NCBI GenBank assembly: GCA_026168455.1
Contig: CM047427.1
Location: 65,848,162-65,912,161, forward strand
Reading direction: 5' to 3'
Source: Theocolax elegans
Lineage: Eukaryota > Arthropoda > Insecta > Hymenoptera > Cerocephalidae
DNA length: 64,000 nt
In this document: piece after piece, positions 25,201 through 36,499 of the stretch
How positions within the stretch are numbered: position 1 is the first letter of the stretch
How the letters are laid out: each line of letters opens with the position of its first letter
The notes under the pieces: model-generated
Told to the model about the DNA's origin: nothing
Database searches by the model: none
The model's input: only the letters and a program-made list of their open reading frames with translations
Program-made: the position numbers and the translations under genes

Positions 25201-28200
25201 GACAGATCGATCAATGCAACAGGTTGTGGGTTTTAGATACCGGAATTTCGGAACATTCGACCGCGAAACCCTGCCAAGCGCAACTGCTGGCTTTTGACCT
25301 CGCAAGGGATAAGCTAACCAAAAGAATTAAGATTCCGAATCACATTGCTCAAAATGATCAAGGCATGACAAGGCTGGTCAAACCAATCGTCGAGACTAAA
25401 GGTCAACAGTGTGATCACACAACCGTAAGTTTTTCAATTATTACTATTTTTAATCAAAAAATGACACTCCTACAATGCAAATTTAAACAATGATAAATGT
25501 GCACTCGACGTTCAGTTGAATATAAATAACGGTACTGCAAATACTTTTATATACAATTTCAATTTCATGATCACTTTTCAAGTTGAAATAAATAATAAAT
25601 AAGAAGAACTCGTGAAAAGAAGGACGGATCGAGAGCTTCCGTTTTCGTAATGGTTGTTCTTTTCAAAGTTACAGATGCCTATGCACTTTCTTTCTTAAAT
25701 CGCTTTTATATCGCACGTGTCACTCGTTACGTCAGCTATACCATGTATATATATATATACGTAACACTCTTCCGAGGCAAATATATAGGTCGACGACCGC
25801 GTCGATAAATAATTTAACACAATTCTTGCTATAAAGATATTATGGTTTATTTTCCAAATTTTATAGAAACTTTCTATTCGATATTGGCAATGCATTTCTT
25901 ATCCAATTTTGATAAAACTTTACGACATCTGTATAATATAACTAATAAAATCGTATAAATTAAATTGAAACCGCATGCACTCTGATTTTTAATTGAATTT
26001 CAAATTAATCTTTAAATGGTTCGCTGTTATATTTTCGGTGTGAATTTTGTTTCTAAAACTTTACAAATATGTTTTTTAATATTTCGAATATCTAAAAATT
26101 TTATATGTTGTTATGAACTGTTATACACATATGCTTTTTATAAATAAAGTATAGTTTATAAAAAAATACTATAAGAAGTTGAAATTCTTAGTGGTATAAG
26201 TAACATACTTTAATTAGGTCCTTAGAGATGATCTTTGATATCTGAAAATGGATCTCAATAGTCGTGAATCACACTAATATTTCAAAAAATCTCTTATTTC
26301 TATAGATATTAATATCTTAACCACAAGTATATAGATTGCTTTCAACATATAATTCATTTTAATTATCAGTTATTAAATTATTAATTTAGAGACCGTTTTT
26401 TAGTTTATGTATTTATAGTTTAGCAGACACAAGAGAAAGATATTAATCATAAAGATTTTTCAATATGTGTAATAGTATCTTTTAGGTAACTCATTATCCA
26501 CTTCTTCTTACTTATTTAAAATAAGTCACTCTAATAAAAAATTATACTTTATTGTCCAATATATACAAAATTTCGGTAGTTGTACTACCATTAATGATAA
26601 AGCTATTTTCTAGTTTACATTGTTTCCATTTACAAAAGCTAGAGATACTAGGCTATATTTTGAATAAAAGAAATCCTCTGTAAAAGCAGTATTAAATCCA
26701 TTTTTCATATATCGAAAAACCTCTTATTAAAAAGCATAGCTTTTAAAAATTTTGAAATCTTGATAAAATTATTGATATCATTGAAATTTAAAAAACAGAC
26801 ATAAGTAAAAGAATACGCTGATAATATTTAGATTTTTATTTAATTAAAGTAATAGCGCTATAAAACTTTATTTTATAATGTATTTTACGCTTGTGATTTA
26901 TCTAGCATTACAATGTACTTGTAAAAGTTCAAATTAATTGTTTAAAGTATACAATCTGAGATCCCTTGTTATCGATTAGTAGGTTGCTACGCTTTTATTT
27001 TCGAATGCATTGTTCACCTAGTTCTCGATAACCATAAACGTTTACATTTACAAGGCTTTATTACAAATTTATCAACGTTAAACAAATATTCGTTGAATTT
27101 ATTTAAATTCATAATGTACCTAGTTGAAAAATAAATTGAAGTTTGAGATCACAAAGTATATCTCTATACTCATCTTCTCATATAAATTGAATTGTAATTA
27201 AATTGTATTATAAATTCCTTAATTTATCGATGAAGTGATATTAATTACAAACGTATGTGAAATATCACTGAATATCTAGATTGTATAGAATAATAATGAA
27301 TTATAGTGCTTTTTTTCCTGGCATCAAAATTGGGAAGGTTTGCGCGAGGAATTTGTAATAAAATTCAATTACTTTGAATGCTTTATATTGTTATAATTTT
27401 TTAGTTAAAGCTTTATTTCATAAGTAATATAATAGTATAAAGTCGATTTATATGGAATAAACTGACAAGGTTACACAAAACCCTGTATCGATAATTTTAA
27501 TCAATAAGTAATACTAAGGATAATTTTTATTAATTTAAAAAATTTTTTTTAATTTACAAGTATTGCCTAAAATGGGAACGATTTTTAAGAAAGTAATTTT
27601 CCTTTACTTTTGGGACAATAAAAATAATAGGATATAATTAAATTTTTTAATTGACTTTTCATCTGTTAGTGTCGTACATAACATGGTGCATAATGATCAT
27701 TAAGAGGTTAATTTAACCTTGCAATTAATTACATTGTTGCAAAGTTACTAGTTTTACTTAGAAAATATTCAATTCAAATTTGAACCGGTTTAAAAGCATG
27801 TTATAAAATACTATAAGTGAATCAACGTCAAATAAATGCACTACAGCGGTAGTCAATATTTATTTTTTATAATGTAAACACAAATACATCTATAAATATA
27901 TATTTCTAATTTAGAAATAACCTTTTATGTATATTTTGTAAATTCGACAATTTAAAAAACAACTTCCATGCATCTTAACCGAATAAGGTACACGACCCAG
28001 TGATTCTGCTGTTACATAAAATTATATAAATATAAAATTTAAATTAAATAATTTTAGAAGATAATCTTGTTGTTTAAATTTAAAAATATATATTTTAATT
28101 TAATATTTATATGAATTTATGTAACTGTCCAATCATCGAAACTTTTACCTTAATTGTAATTAAAATTTAATATATGTCCCTTCAAATTATATAATACAAT

Positions 28201-31200
28201 ATTTCGTAACATTAAATTAGTGACAAACAGAAACAATATATAAATTGTTTAAAAATAGTAAGCCTGAATTACAAAGATGTTAACCTTTCGATTGCCATTT
28301 TATCTCAAATCTATGAAAGAGACAATTCATTTAGAATTTGTATAGAAAATAAATTATTAATCGATGAAAAAATAAAGCAATATCCAGAATCATACCGAAC
28401 TGTCATTATGAAATTCAGGCAATAAAAGGTAATATATAAATGCAACTGTTTAATACATTACTTACTCGAGCTTAAAAATTTAAAATAATACAATTTTTAA
28501 TATCGCTTTATAAAAAATGTTTGTATACAAAAATTATTTTATTAATAAATGTAAGAAATAAATTAAAAATATAATCATTTCATTAAATCAATTAAAAATT
28601 TTATAATTATGTATAAAAATTATTGGGTATGACTTCTTACCAGATCTACATAATTTTTATGTAACCACGATAAATTATTCCCAAATATGTTCGGAATCTA
28701 TAAGCAGACATCCATTTACGGCTTCAAATTTGATCAAATTTATTTGGCAACGGTGTTAACTCGAAGCTCATGCTCAGGTGAAAGCGAGCGTTCAACGCGT
28801 CTTGATTTTTCTCGCTCTTCCCCCCCTCTTCACTCTTTCTCGCTCTTTCTGCGATCCAACGCGATCTTTGGCTTCCACATCACCTATTTGGAGTCCAAGT
28901 GTGGTAAAAGACGACGCTACTTTCTCCGCACGACTCCCGGACTAGCTTCGCAATAGCGTTGTCACTCTAGTTACGGAAGTCCAAATTATCTTTTAAACTG
29001 GTGCCTTTTAATTAATCTATTCGTCTAAAATCTAATTCGCCATTATTGGAGTATAAATATAAATTAGCAGATAATACTTTTAGATCCGCGTAGGTAGAAC
29101 AAAAGCTCGTTTATGCATATTTTTTGCATATATTAAAAATTACAACCTAATAAAGACACGTTATAGGTAAAGTTTCTATACCTGTGAAAAATATATGTGA
29201 ACCAACCTTGAAAATATACTTTTATTTATTTTTTTACTGGAATTTGTTTATTATAAAATGTGCACGCCGTTTATTACCAATATTAAAGTAGGCTATAAAC
29301 TATTAAAATTTTATAAGTTTCTCAATAGTTGTTTCGTATAATAATCTTCTAAGCATTTGGAAAGTATGAAAATTCGCTTTTACAAGTATTTACGTATTTA
29401 TGGCCATATTTTATTGTATTTATGTTGATTCCATTAATAAAAACGTCAAATGGTTATTATTTCTTTTTAAATGAAAGTGGTTTCTAGACATAAACAATTT
29501 TTCTTTTTCAATATTTTAAAATTTCTTATAACAAACTTATTATGTTTTTCAATTTTAAATGCTTTTCCTGAAAGAGCTATTATTCTACGAAGCATCTTAT
29601 TGTTCTCAACTAATAAAACTAAAAATTAGAAAAATACATTTATTGTAGAAAACCATTAATTTGTTATTCTAAACCTAATATTCAAAAATTCAGAATATTA
29701 CAATGTTCAATATTTAGGATATTTTTATTCTAACGCATATTCGGTAATTCATGCTATTCGTGTTGTAATTTTCGGTGATGAAGTACTCGCAAGTAAACAT
29801 ACATACATGCATGTTTGTAAAGCAAATTTATGGTAGAGAAGATTCAGGTAATTCGAGTTTTTTTTTCGTAAACTGCTTTGATTATAATTGCAAAATGGTA
29901 CGGTTTGTTGAAGCTGTCGTAGCGAATAAAGAAAGAAAATTGTATTTTACGTACATTAACATGTCTATTTCAATAATTAAATTATACTGGTCGAAATTCA
30001 TGATAAATAAACAGCAAACGAAAACTTCTACATTTTAAAGCTTTATAATATTTGACTAAAAATTATAGTCATCGTGGAGTCCTTGTATAAATTCATTGCC
30101 TTTTGGGGAGTACTATTAATCGTAAATATAATTTTCCTATGAATTATTCAAATATAGGTGGTAAATAACAATATTTACTGACGAAATTCAATTTGCCTCT
30201 GCAATATTTTGTTAAATGAACTTTTATCAAGATTAGAAAACTGATATGGATTGAAGAATATACGACGCTGTGTACCTCAGACCTTTACTAGAAGTTGCGA
30301 GCTGTGCCGTGTAGTCTGGGGTTGGTTACTTTCCCATGAGAACCAAAATGTCGGAAGATAGGAAAGAGTGATTGTTGTGCATCTAAATTTGCAGAATTGG
30401 AATGCGATAGAGAAAAAAATGTATATAAATTATATTGTAATATCAATATTTTTTACTTTTGACTTCTTTCTTTACAATTATGTTGTTTTTTTATTTATAC
30501 ACTATAATTTAATAGGCAATACATAAAAATTGTAAAGGTTTGTAAGAATTGAAGCTGTCGTCAAATAATACGCGCACTCTCGTTTTAACTTGAACAAATG
30601 AGAACTTTTATTGATCCTAACCCACGTGAAAAAATTTGCCCAGTCTGGATAAAGATTTCTATATGGAAGCCTGTGATTTTACACAGCCTATATACAGCCT
30701 GTATACTGCCTAGATATAGTATATATAGCTTATATTTATAATTTTTTTCAAAAAACATATATATATATATATTTACAGTCGATTTTGTTTGCAAATTTTA
30801 ATCCGATTAATAATGTAAATAACATTAATAATAATTAATAATAAATAACAAATCTTCTTCATTTCGATATTATACTTTGTATCAATAACTTGCAAATTAC
30901 CTACTGTTATTCAGATGAGTGTAATCAATGTAAATAAAAGTGATTGTTTAGTTAATGATAATTTAAATATAAATTTGCGCAATATGTCATTCCGATTCGA
31001 GATACTTATTATATATGCGTTATACCCGTATCACAAATTAAAGGAAAGTTGTACCTGGTTCAAAATTATTTATGTTACTCTCCAAATAATTTTGAAAAAA
31101 AGTATATTTTAAATTTGTCAAATAAATGTTCGTTAATAAAAGTATTTTTTTAACATATCATACTAAATTTACTTATTTACATAATAAAATCTTGCGCTTC

Positions 31201-33432
31201 TGCATTTTCAGTTAAAGATATTTTAATTTACCAAAAAAATCAAATCACTAAGTTTGTATAATCCGTGTATTAAATTTCGGTACATCGAAGGCATTAAAAT
31301 AATAAAAAAAATATGCTTGGCTATAATATACAGACTATATACAAAATGTGTATAATAATTTGTATATAAAGCCTGTATACAGGCTTTTGTATAGAATCTT
31401 TACCCAAACTGGGCAAATTTTTTTACATGGGTAATCCTGATAAACTTGAATTAACTGTTTAATTAACTATAATAAACTTCTATTCAAAGTTGTGATTGTC
31501 TACAACATTTTAAATAACACGAAACATTTTTCAGATTATTACAATACTTTGGACTATAACTTAGATTGTATGAAATTATAAGTATTATAAAATTTTTACA
31601 GGTGTATATGACGGATTCTGTTGGTCATGGATTGGTTATCTGGAACGGGATTGGGTTGTTTCGGCTCGAAGGAGAAGTTTATAATCCAATAGATTCGGCG
31701 CGAAATTTGACAATAGGTGAACACAGTCTAAATGTAGGAGGAGGAGTCGTCGATATGTCTTTGTCACCTAACATTTTTCCATACGAACCACGTTACCTCT
31801 TTTTCCGACCTCTTGCCTCTTATGACCTATACGCAGCCAACACAAGAGAACTGACGCGCAGCGTTTACGGGTATCGAATCAAGTATTTTGGTGCTAGGGA
31901 TATCCTGAGTAGCCAAGCGGTAGGCCAAGCCTTTTCTTCGGATGGTACTCTTTTTCTGGGTCTTACGAGGGAGACCGCTATCGCTTGTTGGAACCGTTAC
32001 AGAGAGTTATCAAAGGAGAATATTGTAAGTAATTTTTTTCAAAATACAGAATTTTCTCATTTAAAAATCAAATGACCAGTTTATAACCGCATGAATGGAG
32101 CAATCTTGCTTAATAATAGCTAACATACTTTAAAGAAATTAGTGATATTTTCTCTATACAAAGAAATATTTCTTTGCATAGTAAAAAGTTAAACAAAAGC
32201 AACTTTTGTAAATGTATGAATGTTTAGAAAGATAGTTAATTATAAAGATTAATAATACCTAATACAATTAATGACTCTATTTTTTACTGGTTAAGGAACG
32301 TACCGCAGTATTTCATAATTCTTTTTATCTCAAGACAAATGTGCATCCCAAATTGGCATATGTTCAATTGTTCTTCTTAAATAAAAGGAAAACTAGGTGC
32401 ACGTGCCAATACTTTTTCTTTAAGAAATTATAGACATTAAGATTTCTTATTTTTCATACTTCAATGGTTTAATTTAGAGAACATTGTATCTATACTCCGA
32501 GTTACACAATTTTAAAAAAGTTGTCATTACAAATACCTGATTTTATTATTTTCAAATTTTTGATCTTTTATATTCGTATATTCGTATATTATTATTATTA
32601 TTGTTGTTATTATTAACAAGATTAATTGTGTAGGATTTTATTACGTTAATATTTGACGCAATGGTTACACAGTGACTTTTGGGTAATAATTTCTGCGGTT
32701 TAGAAGAGAGCTGTTGCGTGAGAAAGCATTGTTTATTTATTTATTCGGCGTAATCGCTCTCCCAGCTTGAAGTATAATTCTATCTACGGGTTTTCAATGC
32801 AGTAAAAGTCAGTTAAAATGTTGTTGTGTCCTCTTTTGGGTATCATAATTTAAACCTGGTTCTCAGAGTGAAGAATAAGTCTTTCCTCGTAATTCGCATT
32901 AGATTTAGAACAAACATTTCCTTCGAAAAATATATTTTTCCAATAGTTAAGATAATGGCAATTGGTGGGCAATTATATCAATTATGTATTTATTGATGTG
33001 TAGTGAGTTTGAAAATACTAGTAAACAGTAAACCTCGTTTATTTAATCATTCTCGTTATCTCAATTATGTAATTGAACGTACATATTGATGGGGTTTATG
33101 ACACTAGTATATATAATTGTTAATTTTATATGTTTCAATTAATAAATGTTCGCAGGAAATAGTGGCTCAAGGACAAGGAGAGACTGCAGTATCCAAACGG
33201 GGTCAAAGTAGTACCAAAGTCAATAACGAAGACTTCGGAAGAATTATGGATATTAACAAATCGATTTGTTAGATTTGAGTTAGGATTACTTGATTTCTAT
33301 GACATCAACTTCCGCATTATGAAAAGCCCGGTTAAAGATATAGTAGAAGGAACTAAATGCGAGTTACCTGCACAGTTGAAAGCGGCGCTCCGTCGGACAA
33401 AATCGAATTTATCGTACAAGTATCCAAAATAA
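22201..33432 (+). CDS. Yellow/MRJP family secreted protein, gene B (5 coding exons; last exon frame anomaly)
   Basis: Exons are 22201-22411, 23246-23415, 25206-25424 and 31602-32024, plus exon 5 ending at TAA 33430-33432. A signal peptide starts at MKKSVKIHLVLW, and the mature part opens LQTIYEWKYLDFLW. Family marks are PYPDWSW (residues 105-111), LWVLDTG, ACWNRY and TKCELP. Exons 3 and 4 match gene A exactly in length (219 and 423 nt), so the two are tandem duplicates. The consensus acceptor for exon 5 (gcag, exon from 33156) preserves EIVAQ but then runs out of frame to TAG at 33270-33272. This leaves about 379 residues and loses the conserved C-terminal block. A TAG acceptor 7 nt later (exon from 33163) restores the family frame and gives 430 residues. 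Intron 3 is about 6.2 kb against 434 bp in gene A. The propeller fold, secretion and role are inferred from the family. Subfamily is unresolved. Confidence 0.88.
25425..31601 (+). other. Intron 3 of gene B (6.2 kb)
   Basis: A mostly AT-rich intron. It contains a GC-richer island at about 28745-28990, with TCGCTCTT-type pyrimidine runs, and a smaller one at about 30285-30370. Both could be enhancers or unrecognised exons. A terminal-inverted-repeat element lies at 30621-31431. No coding frame with family similarity is present, and the exons on both sides join in phase 0. Confidence 0.75.
30621..31431. mobile_element. TIR element (about 810 bp) in gene B intron 3
   Basis: The left end starts CCCACGTGAAAAAATTTGCC and the right end is the reverse complement of CCCATGTAAAAAAATTTGCC. 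The similarity continues inward through AAAGATT and subterminal GCCTGTATAC repeats, including a perfect palindrome GCCTGTATACAGGC at about 31371-31384. The flanking TAA on both sides fits a TA or TAA target duplication. There is no transposase frame, so it is non-autonomous. It ends about 170 bp upstream of exon 4. Confidence 0.7.
33156..33432 (+). other. Gene B exon 5 with one-base frame anomaly
   Basis: After the CAG acceptor (AG at 33154-33155) the codons read EIVAQ as in gene A. Compared with gene A there is one extra base within the CAAGGACAAGGA stretch at 33168-33179, so everything downstream of Q is read in the wrong frame. In the shifted frame the sequence from ERLQY to the TAA is uninterrupted and closely parallels gene A. 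The downstream frame is therefore still intact. Using AG at 33161-33162 removes 7 nt and brings that frame back into phase, replacing EIVAQ by WLKDK. Confidence 0.85.
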
Positions 33433-36000
33433 TTCTGTCTTTATTATTGTTAAAATTTAGTGCAATTAATATTTGAATAGAAATTAATTAGAGCATTTAT
33501 ATATTAGTTTAATGAAAATTATCATTTTGTTTTATAAGCATTAACGCCGTAAGTTAGAATGCACGCACGCCCATGCTCACATCACGCACCCACTCACGCT
33601 CAAAGAAATATTCAGTCACGCACATAAACTAGATACAAACATTATACTCATTAGTGTGAAAGATACAAGTAATGATCGATCTAGATGCGATTTTCTAGCT
33701 TATATACGTACGTAGAAAATTTTATTTCTTTCAAATAGATGACACTTTTTTAATTGAAGCATTTCTACTTTTAAAAAGTTTGTTGTGGAATATGCAGTAT
33801 GTAAAAAATATTATTAGTATTAATTGTCATGTAAAATATTAATATTATACACGCTTTTATTTAAGTTGCCATTTTTCGATTATTCGCTATTTCTTTGTCA
33901 ATTATATCAAATCGGATATTGTATAAAAGAAATTAATCCATCATTTTAAATATAAATTGAATACATACAATTATCTCAGACTTGTAATGGACTTCATTCT
34001 CTTCGTTTTATTTTCTAATTATCGTCAAATTTTTAAAGTAAGCTAATTTCTTAAGTGTAATTAATGCTATTTCTGATTCTTTCGTCGCAAGTGTATTTGT
34101 TTTATATTGTTAAATAGAAGTTTGTTTACATAAATGAACAAATTTGCGTAAGTCAAGGAACTCAATTTAAATTAGGTATGTTAAAAAAACGAGAATAAAA
34201 ATGGTTTAATAATTATAATATTTGGCATATGCGGAATATTTAATGGATAAAGGTAGGTATAAATAAAAGTGATATTATGGTCTCTCTGGTTTTTACAATC
34301 TTCAATATACCTACTATACTTTTTTAATTACTATAACGTCGCTCTTTTTATGCTCTTAAATCGGTGCTAATCAGCAACGGAGGTTATACGATGTCTTTGA
34401 GAAGAAAGCACTTGTTGAAAATACATTCTCCAGTCGTGCTTGAATCAATCGGCAGAGACCGGGAATCGAATCCGGAACCTCTGGGTACGAGTCCACCACT
34501 CTACCAATAGAGCCATCACAAGCCTTATAATATATACTTACTGTCTTTTTCCAATTGTAAATTTTGTTAATTATTATTGAAAGATAACATTTAATTGTTT
34601 TCCGTATTTCTGTGTTTCTTTGTATTTTAACCATCTTGCTCCTTGACTTGTTTTGTCAAACTCAGAATTCTCAATAAAATATAAACCAAAAAATAATTTA
34701 TTTAATTATTTTACAGCTTGAAAATCTTTATTGTTTCACTCTTCATTAGCTGCTTTATTACATTTTGTTACTGGTGATTTCAATCTACCAAAATGTAGAA
34801 TCCTAAATTTAATAATCGCACAATAAGATAATAAGATTCTTTATAATTTTATATTTTAGGTGGAAATATACGTAATTGATAAACAATAGGTCATTCAACA
34901 AAATAAAAAATAATTTAATTAATAATAAAAAAGCGGCAAAAATATACTCAATTGGTAAAATGTTTAAAAATCTATGACAATTAGTCTGGATTTTATGAGA
35001 TGTAACCTATTTGTATAATTAATTCAGCCGGCGCTGCACGCAAAGTATTTCGAATTTATTATGTTGGGAATTGTTCGAAAATAATAGCTATCGAAATAGT
35101 AACTGTACACCTGGTTGCCTAAATTATTATTCAATATTAAACAAATTTAAAATATGGATATTATTTTTTAATTCCTAGAGCTTACATAGCAATTTTTACA
35201 TGCTGCAATATCAACATTTTTCTTTTTTTTTAAGCTTTGTTATGTAAATTGGCTATTAAAGGGTTAATAAATTATACTAATTAATTAAGGTACGTAAGCA
35301 AGTAAATATTATAGATGTTCAGTATTTGAAGTAAAAATTAAATCTGCATTATTATTAACAATACTAATGTAAATCTAAATGAAAGTAATAAAGTATTCAG
35401 TCATTAAAGCTGATTTAGGTATTGAAACTTTTATAACATTAATTAATAAACGACAAGTTCCTATTTTACAGATTATAAATTATATTATGCGCACAAAAAT
35501 AATTTGTTGTGAAGATTGGTTTAATAATTCCTTTGAATAGTTACAACATATTATTTTGTATAAATTCGATTCAAATGAAATATGAAAAGGGGAGGAGGTG
35601 ATAGATTGTGTTCAAATATATGGAAAAGTTTGAGGTTTCTACTACACACTAGCCAATTGACGTTGTTATTGTACGCAAGGGAGCTAAGTAATCATCATTT
35701 AAATTTGGTTTTGACTTAGACTACTAATTTGAATAGTATAAAAAATTGTAATATTTTTTAGGGTTCTCCTAGCTTTTTAATTTTATTTATAAATCAATGT
35801 TGTATTAATTCGAAATCTTGACAATAAAATATTCGTTTTGAAAATATAGTTAAATAATGCTTTTTATTTACGAATGATTGAACCGATTAACGATCTTACA
35901 TAATTTCAAGGTTTTGTTATTTTGATGATATGATATTATACATATATAGATAAAATGAATTTGAATCCGATGTAACAATGTTTGGAAAAATGTCTGACGT
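33433..36000. other. AT-rich region downstream of gene B
   Basis: No gene recognised. There is no clean AATAAA within the first 150 bases after the gene B stop; the nearest variant is AATGAA at about 33511. A CAC/CGCA-rich patch occurs near 33550-33610, and a SINE at 34352-34524. The rest is AT-rich filler. Confidence 0.5.
34352..34524 (-). mobile_element. tRNA-derived SINE
   Basis: On the minus strand it reads a tRNA-like head with an A box (TGGCTCTATTGG) and a B box (GATTCGATTCC). A tail follows with GGAGAATGTATTTTC, then AAGTGCTTTCTTC, ending near GATTAGCACCGA. The same tail is found at 48.9 kb and 61.03 kb, which defines a dispersed SINE family in this genome. Confidence 0.8.
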
Positions 36001-36189
36001 ACGTTGTGGGGAGAAAGTGAAGAGAATATCATCAGAACAAAGACGCATTAATAGAGGAGGGCGCCAAACCCTGCCAGATCCAGTAACTCTTGTATCTTCT
36101 TTGCATGTCTAGTTGCTCGGTAGCGATATCTGCCAGATCGTATGCAAATCTTTAGCAGCTTAATTACGCAAACACGCCTATTGCATGAA

Positions 36190-36290
36190 GGAAGAAGGGT
36201 GGGTGAGAGGCGTGGGGAGGGAGGGGTGGGAGGGGGTGGCGGAGGTGGAAGGAGTAGTAGGAGGCGGAGAAGATTGAGGAGAGGGTTCGA
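36190..36290 (+). repeat. Purine (G)-rich tract with G-quadruplex potential
   Basis: Between 36197 and 36238 there are at least six closely spaced runs of three or more G, separated mostly by single A or T loops. This is followed by GGAGG-rich sequence. It is exceptional in this AT-rich window. Frames through it are low-complexity Gly/Arg on one strand and Ser/Pro/Thr on the other, and are not credible proteins. Confidence 0.85.
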
Positions 36291-36499
36291 AAGGTATGGA
36301 AGCTACTCGCTCGGTGTTCGCACCAACCCTTTCGGAAGGGTATACTCGGAACCGGAACCTCATGTATTTTACAGCAATAAGAACTAACTCGGTGGAATAA
36401 ATCCCACGAGAAAAGAACTGCGGTACGATATGGCTAACGATCTGCATGTACCTACATCCTTACAAGATGAAAACATCGCAACCTTCACTGGGTTCCAAC

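Noticed and set aside
34371..34634. 87-codon minus-strand frame
   Set aside because: It is mostly the SINE read through its tRNA-like head. The minus-strand frame at 48772-48978 is the same case.
36142..36447. Gly/Arg-rich and Ser/Pro-rich frames
   Set aside because: Low-complexity translations of the G-rich tract.
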